DNA of 64,000 bases. Origin: VXRN01 sp963664365. Lineage in GTDB: Bacteria > Chloroflexota > Dehalococcoidia > Lucifugimonadales > UBA1123. The stretch lies in the NCBI GenBank assembly GCA_963664365.1, contig OY761144.1, positions 2,914,001 to 2,978,000 on the forward strand. Reading direction: 5' to 3'. Each line of letters starts with the position of its first letter. Positions within the stretch are counted from its first letter, which is position 1. Of this stretch, positions 42,524 through 51,423 are shown in pieces. The notes under the pieces were generated by a model. It was not told the DNA's origin, ran no database searches, and saw only the letters and a list, made by a program, of their open reading frames with translations. The position numbers were made by a program, and so were the translations under genes.

Positions 42524-42552
42524 AGATGGGCCGGTTTGGCAGAGCGTTCAAT
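42524..42552 (-). promoter_or_regulatory. Degenerate promoter copy upstream of the first MarR pair
   Basis: TTGAAC (42552-42547), 17 bases, then CATCTT (42529-42524) where the other copy has TATATT. The weak -10 box suggests lower or changed expression of this copy. Confidence 0.35.
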
Positions 42553-42600
42553 GTGCGGAGATCAGTCTCGACCACTCCTGAAGTTTGCACTTCTTCTAGG

Positions 42601-42854
42601 ATGAGTCTAAGACTGGCGGCGCCCATCAATTCGGGACAGTGCCATATAGATTAGATTATACAACTGTATAGATACATAATACAACCTTATGAACATGAAC
42701 CTAGGGCCCTTCGGTTATTCATGTCGTTTCGGGCGCAGCGAGAAGTCTGAAGGCTCTGTCTGAAGAAAACTTCGTTCCTCAGCAGAGATTCTCGTTCAGG
42801 GTGACAATCGAAATACCCTGCCTTCTTATCGTGAACGAGGACCGGCGGCAGCGG
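42601..42854. other. Gene-free AT-rich interval with dyad upstream of the MarR array
   Basis: No gene is visible between the MarR array and the SRPBCC gene. It contains an AT-rich stretch with the inverted repeat TATAC-AACT-GTATA at 42657-42670, a possible MarR-type operator. Sequence from about 42725 to 42805 (GCGCAGCGAGAAGTCTGAAG, then CGTTCCTCAGCAGAGATTC) resembles a commonly dispersed intergenic repeat. Confidence 0.35.
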
Positions 42855-43502
42855 TCATTGGTTTTCAGCCTCGGGCGGCTCGCCTGTGTAGAACGCGGTC
42901 GTGCGCCTTGCGGCCGCTCGCGCGGCGTCGGGGTCCTCGCCCGCCTCGACTGCCGCCTGCCCCCACGCCTCGCTGCTGCCCACGGTGATAGCCTTCCCGT
43001 CCGGAGAGGTGACGAAAGCCACTTCGTCAGGTTTGGGCTCGTTCGGCTGAGAGATATGGAGCATGAGTCCCAAGAGGCTCAGTTCCCAGCCGACGCCGAC
43101 TGCCCCCGGCCCATACTCGCGCCAGAACTCAGAAAGGCGCGCCGTGTGCGTGACTGTAAGCCGCGCCCGCCCGGCCCCTTCATCCGAGACGCTAACGTCC
43201 ACCCAGCTAATGTCGCCGCCGAACTCCCACGTTACGGCGAAATGGGACTGCGGTTCGCATGCCGTGATCACGCCTCCCGCGTTGTCTTCCAGTTGATAGC
43301 GGCCGCCAAGTTCGAGGTCGCCGCTGATCGGCATAGCCCAGCGCGGAATGCGCTCGCCGTTGGTCACGGCGTCCCACAGATCCTCGACCGTCGTCTCATA
43401 GCCGCGTGAAATGGTGACCGCGCGAGCGGGTTGAGCGTCGCGCTCCAGAACCGACACGGAGCGCTCTACGGCGCTGAGGTTAGCTTGGACATCGAATTTC
43501 AT
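42855..43502 (-). CDS. SRPBCC/AHSA1-type protein
   Basis: A 215-residue protein of the START/Bet v1-like superfamily: ISRGYETTVEDLWDAVTN, then ERIPRWAMPISGDLELGGRYQLE and the DVSVSDEGAGRARLTVTHTA strand. Such AHSA1-like proteins bind hydrophobic ligands in a cavity and are often encoded beside ArsR or MarR regulators. The MarR array lies downstream on the same strand, which fits that habit. The ligand is unknown. Confidence 0.82.
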   Translation of the reverse strand: MKFDVQANLSAVERSVSVLERDAQPARAVTISRGYETTVEDLWDAVTNGERIPRWAMPISGDLELGGRYQLEDNAGGVITACEPQSHFAVTWEFGGDISWVDVSVSDEGAGRARLTVTHTARLSEFWREYGPGAVGVGWELSLLGLMLHISQPNEPKPDEVAFVTSPDGKAITVGSSEAWGQAAVEAGEDPDAARAAARRTTAFYTGEPPEAENQ

Positions 43503-43565
43503 GTTTCTACCTACCTTTCTTGTGGGGCTGATGGGGTCGATGTTCCCGGTTATCTTACGTGCAGA

Positions 43566-45962
43566 TTATTCAGGCGACCAAATTGGACAGCAGTCATCTG
43601 CCAGATTATGGGTCAGACGAATGAGACCGGAACCGTCGGCGTTCATCATATAGATCTCTCTATCGGATATGAACGAAATATATCGTCCATCGGGCGACCA
43701 ACTTGCGTTAGTGTCATGCGCTAGGTTATCGGTCAAGCGGACCAAACCTGAGCCATCCTCGTTAATGACATATATCTCCTGATCCCCGTCACGGCTTGAG
43801 TTGAATGCAATACGCCTTCCGTCGGGAGACCATTTTGGGGTGCCACCATCAGTCAGGCGTGTGAGACCTGAGCCATCCTCGTTAATGACGTAGAGCGTTC
43901 TAGTCTCGCCCTGCTTTGAGTGGAAAGCGATGCGTCGTCCGTCAGGTGACCAGTGGGGGTCCCAATCAACTCCAGGGGTATCAGTCAGACGTGTTCTGCC
44001 TGAACCATCGATGTTGACGAGGTATATATCCCCGCCGGAGCAGAACGCAAGGCGTCGTCCATCGGGCGACCAGCTTGGATGAGTGCCAGCTATTAGGCGT
44101 GTCTGACCGGAGCCGTCGCTGTTCATTATATATATCCAGTGGCCTCCGTCACGGTTGGAGTAGAACGCAATACGCCGTCCGTCAGGTGACCAGTTTGGTG
44201 TGTTGTCGTTCGCCGAGTTGTGAGTCAGGCGTGTCAGGCCGGAACCGTCGTCGTTCATCGTGTATATCTCACGGTTTCCGTCGCGATCCGACACGAACGC
44301 TATACGGAATACGGAGCCAACCTGGATGTACACTGGCTTCGAGAACTCTTTGCCGGCGGCGTAGATAGAGTTGTCGAACTCCAAGGGGATACGGACGCTC
44401 TGTTCGTCGATGTTGTAGATCGTGAGCTTGAATAGCGGGCCGGAGTTGCCGAACTCGATGGACTCGTCGGATGAGGCATCGTACCATCCTGCGGAGTCCG
44501 GCCCGGACAGCGCCCATCCTTGCAGGAGGCCGCCGTCAGTCTCTTCTACGATCTCGACTGAGACTGGATTGTTCGTGTCCAGTCTGAAGAGGATGCGATC
44601 AACGCCTCTGGGAATGTGCAGGGCTCGCATGAAGAATGTCGCCTGCCCGCTGAACCGGTCTATTGAGGGCGGGTCAACTTGGACCACGCCTCGGTTGTCG
44701 GGACCGAAGAAGCCCTCAACGTCAAACTCATGGGTCTCGAACCACGCCTCCGCGCCATGTAGCGCGACGCTCAATGCCGCGTGGTACTCTCCCGTTCGCC
44801 GGAGTGTGACGTAGCTTACCTTGTAGTGGCCGCGAAGGTTGTTGACGATGATACCGAGCAGGTCTTCCAGTCCGGTAATATCGCTCACAGGAAAGTACGC
44901 GCCGCCGGTTTCGGCCACCGCGCTCCTCAGGCGGTCTTCCTGGTGGACTTTGCCCACGCCCAAGGCATACAACTGTACCTTTCGGCCTTTGGCATGGCCG
45001 ACTGCCTGCTCTCGCGTCCTTACGCTGCTGGTGTCGCGTCCGTCCGACAGGAAGACGAGGGCCCTGACCGCGCTCGGGTCATCTGAAAACAGATCCGAGG
45101 CGGCAGCCACGCCGTCCCAGACACGTGACGAGCCGTGGTCGAACATCTCCTGTTCGAACTGTCGCACACTGGCTAGGACAGAGTCCTTATCCGTAGTCAA
45201 CTCCGAGAGTACGCGGGGCTCGACGTTTCTGTCGTGGAACTCGACGACTCCTATCCTGTGCGAGTCAGGGAAGGTCAGCGCTGCGGACTCGAATGCGCCA
45301 ATCATCGCTTCTATGCCGCTCTTGCCGTCCGGCAGCCGCGCTTGGGCCATGCTGTTGGTGAAGTCGAGTACGAAGACGACCTCTAGCCGGAAACTCTCGG
45401 CAGTGTGGACGAAGAATCCGGTCTCGCTGTAGTCGATCTCTTCCCAGTCGTCTCTTCCCGAGGCCCGCTCGTAAACACGGACGGCAGCCTCGACCTCCTC
45501 GGCAGACAGGACCATGGCGCGACCTTCATGGTCGCGGAGTGAGAAGATGAACTGCACCTGACTTGGTGAACTGGTCAGTGCGGCGAGCCGAGTTAGACTA
45601 AAGGTGGGCGTAGGTGTGGGAGATGGGGTAGGCGTAGGCGTGGCGGTGGGACTAGGTGTAGGCGTGGCCGTGGGTGTGGGAGATGGGGCAGGCGTAGGCG
45701 TGGCGGTGGGACTAGGTGTAGGCGTGGCCGTGCGTGTAGGAGATGGGGCAGGCGTAGGCGTGGCGGTGGGACTAGGTGTAGGCGTGGCGGTGGATGTAGG
45801 AGATGGGGCAGGCGTAGGCGTGGCCGGCAGGGTTTGGGTCGGCAACGTCCTTGCGACGCCATCCTGCACACCCACTTCCGGGTCGGCGGACGGCTGGGAG
45901 CACGCGACGATTAACAAGATGATGGCGACATATTGATAGACGCCCCAACCAACACGCATCAC
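43566..45962 (-). CDS. Lipoprotein with TP linker, von Willebrand A domain and six-blade TolB/PD40 propeller
   Basis: A 798-residue protein. The lipobox LLIVAC (Cys21) anchors it. Residues about 45-120 form a PTPSPT linker, followed by a VWA domain with the MIDAS start VVFVLDFTNSMAQ and ALVFLSDGRDTSS. The linker to the propeller has a beta-rich domain of about 170 residues; the last 270 residues are six PD40 repeats ending at WSPE. VWA domains bind metal-dependent protein ligands. Likely a surface recognition protein. The linker DNA is a 60-base tandem repeat. Confidence 0.88.
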   Translation of the reverse strand: MMRVGWGVYQYVAIILLIVACSQPSADPEVGVQDGVARTLPTQTLPATPTPAPSPTSTATPTPSPTATPTPAPSPTRTATPTPSPTATPTPAPSPTPTATPTPSPTATPTPTPSPTPTPTFSLTRLAALTSSPSQVQFIFSLRDHEGRAMVLSAEEVEAAVRVYERASGRDDWEEIDYSETGFFVHTAESFRLEVVFVLDFTNSMAQARLPDGKSGIEAMIGAFESAALTFPDSHRIGVVEFHDRNVEPRVLSELTTDKDSVLASVRQFEQEMFDHGSSRVWDGVAAASDLFSDDPSAVRALVFLSDGRDTSSVRTREQAVGHAKGRKVQLYALGVGKVHQEDRLRSAVAETGGAYFPVSDITGLEDLLGIIVNNLRGHYKVSYVTLRRTGEYHAALSVALHGAEAWFETHEFDVEGFFGPDNRGVVQVDPPSIDRFSGQATFFMRALHIPRGVDRILFRLDTNNPVSVEIVEETDGGLLQGWALSGPDSAGWYDASSDESIEFGNSGPLFKLTIYNIDEQSVRIPLEFDNSIYAAGKEFSKPVYIQVGSVFRIAFVSDRDGNREIYTMNDDGSGLTRLTHNSANDNTPNWSPDGRRIAFYSNRDGGHWIYIMNSDGSGQTRLIAGTHPSWSPDGRRLAFCSGGDIYLVNIDGSGRTRLTDTPGVDWDPHWSPDGRRIAFHSKQGETRTLYVINEDGSGLTRLTDGGTPKWSPDGRRIAFNSSRDGDQEIYVINEDGSGLVRLTDNLAHDTNASWSPDGRYISFISDREIYMMNADGSGLIRLTHNLADDCCPIWSPE
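45604..45830 (-). repeat. 60-bp tandem repeats encoding the Ser/Thr/Pro linker
   Basis: Lines of 60 bases starting at 45661 and 45721 are nearly identical (GGCGTGGCCGTG, then GGAGATGGGGCAGGCGTAGG), with partial units on both sides. The unit is 20 codons long, so linker length can change without a frameshift. Confidence 0.75.
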
Positions 45963-46171
45963 ACTCTTCCTATCCTAGGTCGCTGAGGGTGCGAAAGCGC
46001 GGCCTGAACGAACCACCGCATGAGTACATATAGACCCGATGACTCACCCGCAGGCGTAATCTACCAGACTGGACGCCCATTCTGCCAAGTATGCTGTCTT
46101 GGGCCGCTTACCTCCCGCCCCCGACTTCAAGTAGAATACTAATACAACCAAGAACCCAGTTGGAGTATGTC

Positions 46172-46783
46172 ATGCTCAACAAACTCGGACGTATCACGCA
46201 AATCCGCCCGAATCGCGCCGACGTGGACGCTCCGCCCGGCCAGTTCGTCACCGAAAAGTTCCCAGTGCTCACATTCGGCCCCACGCCCAGGATCCCCACC
46301 GCCGACTGGCAGTTTAGGGTGTTCGGCTTGGTGGAGGATGAGCTTACCCTCGACTGGGATCAGTTCAACGATCTTCCCCAGGTGACGCTCGACGCCGAGT
46401 TCCACTGCGTGACCCAGTGGAGCAAGCTGCAAAACACCTGGCAGGGGATTCTTTTCACCGACTTGATGAAGCTCATCACGCCAAAGCCCGAGGCGAAGTA
46501 CGTCATGGCGCACTGCTACGGCGGCTACACCACGAACGTCGCGCTCGACGTCCTGCTGGATGACGACGTGCTGTTCGCCCACTCACACGACGGCGAGCCT
46601 TTGACCCCGGAGCACGGCGGACCGATGCGACTTGTCGTGCCCAAGCGGTACGGCTGGAAGAGCGCCAAGTGGGTCAACGGCCTTGAGTTCATGGCGGAAG
46701 ACGCGCCCGGATTCTGGGAGATGCGCGGCTACCACATGGAGGGCGACCCCTGGAAGGAAGAGCGTTTCTGGAGCACGTTCTGA
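46172..46783 (+). CDS. Sulfite oxidase-like molybdopterin oxidoreductase domain protein
   Basis: A protein of about 203 residues with the oxidoreductase molybdopterin-binding fold. WQFRVFGLVEDELTLDWDQF begins the domain, FHCVTQWS carries the cysteine that binds molybdenum, and GGPMRLVVPKRYGWKSAKWV is the conserved later segment. It resembles YedY/MsrP but has no Tat signal or partner membrane subunit, so it should be cytoplasmic. The start at 46172 has tggag upstream; an in-frame ATG at 46091 adds unrelated residues. Substrate unknown. Confidence 0.85.
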   Translation: MLNKLGRITQIRPNRADVDAPPGQFVTEKFPVLTFGPTPRIPTADWQFRVFGLVEDELTLDWDQFNDLPQVTLDAEFHCVTQWSKLQNTWQGILFTDLMKLITPKPEAKYVMAHCYGGYTTNVALDVLLDDDVLFAHSHDGEPLTPEHGGPMRLVVPKRYGWKSAKWVNGLEFMAEDAPGFWEMRGYHMEGDPWKEERFWSTF

Positions 46784-47015
46784 CCTCCCGCGCGGCGTCA
46801 GACCGGTCCTGAGCTTACTCGTACTACCATCTTACGGTCGTTGCCCTGGAACGTAGCGTCCAGCCCCGGCAATCGGCAGTTATTCTCCGCAGCCTGCCCT
46901 GATCGGGTGACCGTCCCATCCGGGAATGGCAGATAGCCGAACCTCCCAATCAGAGGGGGCCAAGTAACCCTCAACCGCTTCGTGCGGAGTGGCCTGAAAG
47001 CACTCGTAGACTCCC

Positions 47016-47531
47016 ATGTTTGAAGTCTTCAAATACATGAGACCTCACTGGCGAAGGGCATTGGCTCTGGCTGTACTGATGCTGTCGGCCACCGGCCTGG
47101 GAGTGATCGGGCCGCAGTTCGTTCGCCACTTCATAGACATGTCCCTGGAGGGTGGCGCTCTCAGCAGCCTCTACTGGGCGGCGGCTTTCTTCCTGGGCTT
47201 CACCCTTGCCGCCCAGGCGGTGCAGGGCGTGGCCGAGTACGTCGGGAGGGACCTCGCCTGGCGTGTCACCAACCGGCTGCGGTGTGATCTACTGCTGCAC
47301 GTCCTACGCCTCGACCTGTCGTTTCACAACGCTCGCACTCCCGGCGAGCTTCAGGAACGCATCGACGGAGACGTCAGCCAGCTCAACGAGCTCCTGAGCG
47401 ACTTCGTCATGCGGCTCTTGACAGGGATTCTCTTGGCCCTGGGGATTTCCATTGCGCTTCTGATAGATGACTGGCGGATCGCTCTGCCGATGCTGGCATT
47501 CTTTGTATTGTATGTCTTCGTTTACGTTTGA
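47016..47531 (+). CDS. ABC exporter subunit 1, N-terminal membrane part (split by in-frame TGA)
   Basis: A 171-residue N-terminal half of an ABC exporter membrane domain with about four hydrophobic segments and the coupling region LDLSFHNARTPGELQERID. It stops at TGA 47529-47531 in the middle of a membrane helix. The same frame continues past this codon without another stop through 47646-48737, reading on into a normal exporter (PRVRVERATSATFSGFVGDR). One codon therefore interrupts an otherwise complete gene. This may be a real nonsense mutation, a sequencing error or readthrough. Confidence 0.8.
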   Translation: MFEVFKYMRPHWRRALALAVLMLSATGLGVIGPQFVRHFIDMSLEGGALSSLYWAAAFFLGFTLAAQAVQGVAEYVGRDLAWRVTNRLRCDLLLHVLRLDLSFHNARTPGELQERIDGDVSQLNELLSDFVMRLLTGILLALGISIALLIDDWRIALPMLAFFVLYVFVYV

Positions 47532-47645
47532 GCGCTGGCGTTTGCGGCGCCGCGCGTACGCGTCGAGCGGGCGACCAGCGCGACCTTTAGTGGATTCGTC
47601 GGCGATAGACTCGCTGGGGTAAAGGACATCCAGACCAGCGGGGCC

Positions 47646-48737
47646 GTGGGTTACGTACTGCGTCGGTATCGGGACGCCATGCGTACCTCAGTGAGAGCAG
47701 ACCTAATCGCGACAATGGTGTGGCGTGTTTCAAACGCCTCGGGCCGGGGCGTCTTCTATCTGGGCATGGCGGGAGCGCTGGCCCTGGGGACCTGGCTCTT
47801 TCAGAGAGACGCCATAACGGTCGGCACCATCTACCTCATTCTCCACTACCTCAAACAGCTTCATAATCCCATGGCTGATATCGCGCAGAGGATGGGCGTC
47901 GCGCAATCGGCAAGTGTGAGCGCACAGCGTGTCAAAGAGCTGCTGGACACACAGTCAGCGATCCCTGACCGAGGGAGAAAAGCGATCGCAACGGAAGGTC
48001 TTTCCGTTGAGTTCGATAGCGTGTCGTTCGCCTACAGTCCTGGTACTCCTGTGCTCAGAAACGTGTCGCTCCTTCTGGAACCGAACAGGGTGCTTGGCAT
48101 CCTGGGACGTACGGGCAGTGGAAAGACCACTATGTCCCAGCTTCTGTTCCGCCTCTACGATCCTCAAGACGGATCGGTCCGACTGGGGGAGGTGGACGTC
48201 AGGGACGTGCCGTCGGCTGAGCTGAGAAGGAGGATTGGCCTGGTCACCCAGGAGGTGCAGCTTTTCCAGGGGACGATCCGAGACAATCTCACTCTGTTCG
48301 ACCCGTCCATACAGGACGACCGGATTCTGGAAAGCATCATGGCCCTGGGCCTGGAGGAGTGGTATCGGAGGCTGCCCAGCGGACTGGACACGGAGTTGAA
48401 GACGGGCGGCGGACAGCTATCCGCCGGCGAGGCACAGCTGCTGGCCTTCACAAGGGTCTTCTTGAGGGACCCCGACGTGGTGGTGCTGGACGAGGCATCC
48501 TCACGGCTCGACCCATGGACTGAGCATCTGACCAATCAGGCGGTCAAGAGCCTCTTACGGGACCGGACGGGCGTAATCATCGCCCACCGCCTGGGAACCG
48601 TGGTGCTGGTTGACGAGGTCCTGATTATGGAGGATGGACGAGTCATCGAGCACGGCGCTCAGCAGGCCCTGTCGAACGATGAATCCTCGCGTTTCCATCG
48701 GCTCAGACAGGTGGGGCTGGAAGAGGCGCTGGCGTGA
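47646..48737 (+). CDS. ABC exporter subunit 1, C-terminal membrane part and ATPase (split by in-frame TGA)
   Basis: A 363-residue fragment from a GTG, in the same frame as 47016-47531. It holds the last membrane helices and the nucleotide-binding domain: Walker A GRTGSGKTT, Q loop, a signature LSAGE in place of LSGGQ, Walker B VVVLDEASSRLD with a catalytic Glu, and the H-loop IIAHR. Its last bases overlap the start of the second exporter subunit (ATGA-like, 4 bases). Whether it is translated alone is doubtful. Confidence 0.8.
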   Translation: MGYVLRRYRDAMRTSVRADLIATMVWRVSNASGRGVFYLGMAGALALGTWLFQRDAITVGTIYLILHYLKQLHNPMADIAQRMGVAQSASVSAQRVKELLDTQSAIPDRGRKAIATEGLSVEFDSVSFAYSPGTPVLRNVSLLLEPNRVLGILGRTGSGKTTMSQLLFRLYDPQDGSVRLGEVDVRDVPSAELRRRIGLVTQEVQLFQGTIRDNLTLFDPSIQDDRILESIMALGLEEWYRRLPSGLDTELKTGGGQLSAGEAQLLAFTRVFLRDPDVVVLDEASSRLDPWTEHLTNQAVKSLLRDRTGVIIAHRLGTVVLVDEVLIMEDGRVIEHGAQQALSNDESSRFHRLRQVGLEEALA

Positions 48738-50512
48738 ACACTCTGCGCTCCGTCTGGCGCCTCGCCCGATATAAACTGCTGTTTTACTCGGCGGCGGCCC
48801 TCCTGGCTACGGTCCATACAACCCTGTCGCTGGGGCCAGGACTCATCCTCAAGGAGTTCTTCGACGCGCTGACCGGCGAGGCGCCCGCCCGCTTCGACGT
48901 CTGGACTCTCGTGGCCCTCTACGCCGCCGTCGCGGTGGTCAACATGGGCTCCAATCTAGGCGAAGAGGTGTGTCGCTCCCTGGTCCGAGGATACGTGAAA
49001 GCCCTGCTCCAGTGGAACCTGTTCAGCGGCATTCTACGCAGTCGTCCCACAGGTGAGGGATACAGCGCCGGCGACATGCTGAACCGGTTCGACGAAGACG
49101 TAGAGATGATCGTCGAGCCCGTGGCGTGGTCGAGCCGCTCAATCGGAATGGTGGTCGCACTCGTGGTCGGGATTGTCATCATGCTGAGGATCAGTCCCCT
49201 CGTCACGGTCGTTAGAATCGTGCCGGTTTTCGTAGTGATGTACCTGACCGGTATATTGGGAGCCAGAGTTCGCGCCTACTGGGAGGATGCGAGAGAGGCG
49301 ACGGGACAGACGACGAGCGCGTTGGGCGAGATGCTAGGCGCGGTGCGGGCAATCAAGGCCGCTGACGCGGAGGCCGCGTCCGTGCGTCGCTTCGAAGAGA
49401 TGAGCGACGCGCGGCGTAGGGCAAACCTCCGGGCGGCGGTTCCAATGACTTTACTGTACATACTGGGCGAACTGTCGGTCGTTTTGGCCCTGGCAGTGGT
49501 CCTGATGGTGACGGCTCCCCTACTCCACAGCGGATCGTTGACCACCGGCGACCTGGCTCTCTTTGTCACATATCTCGCAGGGTGGCCGATAGCCCTGTTG
49601 CCCGGGTTTCTGGGCTTCATAGGGGTCGAGCTGCGAGAGACCCAGGTCTCTTTGCGTCGCCTAGGGCAGCTTGTGCCTGGCATGGCTGGGGAACACCTGT
49701 TGGATCACACGCCTCTAAAGTTGTGGACGGACAAGCCGACACCGGAAGGCAGTCACGCCGAAGTGAACGCGCGCGACCCGCTGGAGGAGTTGGCAATATC
49801 GGGTCTTACCTACAGGCACCAGACCAGCGGACGTGGAGTGGAGGACATCAATCTGCGCCTGAAGCTGGGATCGTTCATTGTAGTCACGGGACGGATCGGA
49901 TCGGGGAAGACGACGCTCATCGAGACGGTTCTGGGTATCCTGCCCATGAACAACGGAGAACTCCGCTGGAACGGCCAACGCATAGATGACCCACGCGCCT
50001 TCCTCGTGCCGCCCCGTTGCGCCTACACGCCCCAGGCGCCGCGTATATTCAGTGACACGCTCCGAAACAACATCCTGCTTGGTCTCCCAGAGGAGCAGGT
50101 GGACCTCGACGGTGCGATTCGGTCTGCGGTGTTGGAGGAAGACGTGAAGACTCTGGAGAAGGGACTGGACACGCTGGTCGGACCCAGGGGCGTAAAGCTG
50201 TCGGGCGGGCAAATACAGCGGACTGCCGCCGCGAGGATGTTCGTCCGCGACCCGGAGTTGCTGGTGTTCGACGACCTCTCCAGCGCGCTTGACGTGGAGA
50301 CGGAGCGGAGTTTGTGGGAGAGGCTAGACGCCCAGCGCGAGGCTACGTGTCTAGTGGTCTCTCACCGTCGCGCTGCGTTGCGTCGCGCAGACAACATCGT
50401 CGTTCTCAAAGACGGCAAGGTCGAGGCTATGGGGAAGCTGGATGACCTACTGCGGACCTGCGAAGAGATGCGGCGGCTGTGGCGAGGCGCCGTCGATCAA
50501 GAGGAGAAGTGA
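48734..50512 (+). CDS. ABC exporter subunit 2 (membrane domain plus ATPase)
   Basis: A 592-residue half-transporter from a GTG start. Six membrane segments (about residues 15-300) precede the ATPase: Walker A GRIGSGKTT, signature LSGGQ, Walker B LLVFDDLSSALD and H-loop VVSHR. The residue after the Walker B Asp is Asp rather than the catalytic Glu. Together with the LSAGE signature in subunit 1 this gives one canonical and one degenerate ATP site, the pattern of heterodimeric exporters. Substrate unknown. Confidence 0.9.
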   Translation: MNTLRSVWRLARYKLLFYSAAALLATVHTTLSLGPGLILKEFFDALTGEAPARFDVWTLVALYAAVAVVNMGSNLGEEVCRSLVRGYVKALLQWNLFSGILRSRPTGEGYSAGDMLNRFDEDVEMIVEPVAWSSRSIGMVVALVVGIVIMLRISPLVTVVRIVPVFVVMYLTGILGARVRAYWEDAREATGQTTSALGEMLGAVRAIKAADAEAASVRRFEEMSDARRRANLRAAVPMTLLYILGELSVVLALAVVLMVTAPLLHSGSLTTGDLALFVTYLAGWPIALLPGFLGFIGVELRETQVSLRRLGQLVPGMAGEHLLDHTPLKLWTDKPTPEGSHAEVNARDPLEELAISGLTYRHQTSGRGVEDINLRLKLGSFIVVTGRIGSGKTTLIETVLGILPMNNGELRWNGQRIDDPRAFLVPPRCAYTPQAPRIFSDTLRNNILLGLPEEQVDLDGAIRSAVLEEDVKTLEKGLDTLVGPRGVKLSGGQIQRTAAARMFVRDPELLVFDDLSSALDVETERSLWERLDAQREATCLVVSHRRAALRRADNIVVLKDGKVEAMGKLDDLLRTCEEMRRLWRGAVDQEEK

Positions 50513-50530
50513 CTCTCTCGGAACATTCCG

Positions 50531-51391
50531 CTATGTCTCGATGATCAGCGCTCGCTCGTTGCCCATGAGATCCTCGCGGGTTCGCAGCCCAGACAGGTTC
50601 GGCAACGTCCGGCGCGCGATTCTGATTGCGGCCTCCATCTGCTCCGGCATCAACTCGACAACCACGACTCCGCCGGGAGCTAGCTTGTCCTCAGCCTGGG
50701 CCAGCAGGCGGCGGAAAGGTTCCAGCCCATCGGCCCCGCCATCGAGCGCGATGGCCGGCTCTCGCCGAACCTCGGCTTGCAGGTGTCCGATCTGGCCGCT
50801 CGGTATGTAGGGCGGGTTCGAGACGATGATGTCCACCTGACCGTGGACCGCATCCAGCAAGTCGCACCTCACGAATCTGACACGGTTGCTGAGTCCCAGC
50901 TTGGACGCGTTTCGTCTCGCGACATCGAGCGCCTCAACGCTGACGTCCGTTGCCAGCAGGTCGGCACTTTGATAGTTGGCGGCTATGGCAAGCGCGACCG
51001 CGCCGGATCCGGTTCCAATGTCCGCCACCCTGGACGACGGTCCGAAGCCAGGCAGGTACTCCAAAACGGCATCTACTAGAAGCTCGGTCTCCTGGCGCGG
51101 TATCAGCACATGCTCGTTGACCTCAAGCTCCAGGCCGTAGAACTCGCGAGCGCCAACGATGTATGCCAGCGGCTCGCCGGAAACCCTCCGCTCCAGCAGA
51201 GACCTCATAATCTCAGACTGAGACGGGGAAAGCCGGGTGTCGTCGCCAAAGACCAGAGTAAGAAAGTCCGCCCTGTCGATTCCCAGCGCATGCCTCAGCA
51301 GCGCCTCGGCTTCCACTTCCCACTCCGCAATGCCGCCATCGCGCAGAACGGCCCTGGATTCGCTGAGAGTCTGGCGGAGCGTGGCCTCCAT
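50531..51391 (-). CDS. prmC: Peptide chain release factor N5-glutamine methyltransferase
   Basis: About 286 residues from the ATG at 51391 (caggtgg upstream). The N-terminal helical domain binds the release factor; VADIGTGSGAVALAIA is the SAM site and SNPPYIPSG the catalytic NPPY motif. The enzyme methylates the Gln of the GGQ motif in release factors, and prfA is encoded just upstream, as in many bacteria. A longer frame to 51502 overlaps the membrane gene and is not used. Confidence 0.93.
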   Translation of the reverse strand: MEATLRQTLSESRAVLRDGGIAEWEVEAEALLRHALGIDRADFLTLVFGDDTRLSPSQSEIMRSLLERRVSGEPLAYIVGAREFYGLELEVNEHVLIPRQETELLVDAVLEYLPGFGPSSRVADIGTGSGAVALAIAANYQSADLLATDVSVEALDVARRNASKLGLSNRVRFVRCDLLDAVHGQVDIIVSNPPYIPSGQIGHLQAEVRREPAIALDGGADGLEPFRRLLAQAEDKLAPGGVVVVELMPEQMEAAIRIARRTLPNLSGLRTREDLMGNERALIIET

Positions 51392-51423
51392 CCACCTGAT
51401 CTCTTGTCGAGACGGTTCGCTTT

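Larger units (their letters stand above)
40550..42552 (-). repeat. Tandem duplication of a two-gene MarR operon (about 1012 bp unit)
   Basis: Gene starts and ends repeat at an offset of exactly 1012 bases (41038/42050 and 41478/42490), and the upstream regions also match (CAGTCTCCAAGAAT, then TTTGGCAGA-CGTTCAA). Divergence across coding sequence shows the duplication is not very recent. Confidence 0.85.

Noticed and set aside
45604..45830. 60-base tandem repeats considered as a CRISPR-like array
   Set aside because: There are no unique spacers; the repeats are contiguous, in frame, and encode a Ser/Thr/Pro linker.
46784..47015. Structured-looking interval before the ABC exporter considered as a riboswitch
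   Set aside because: It has some GC-rich inverted stretches but I could not match any known riboswitch core.
47529..47531. TGA as a selenocysteine codon
   Set aside because: The position is inside a membrane helix of an ABC exporter, where no selenoprotein is known, and no clear SECIS-like hairpin follows.
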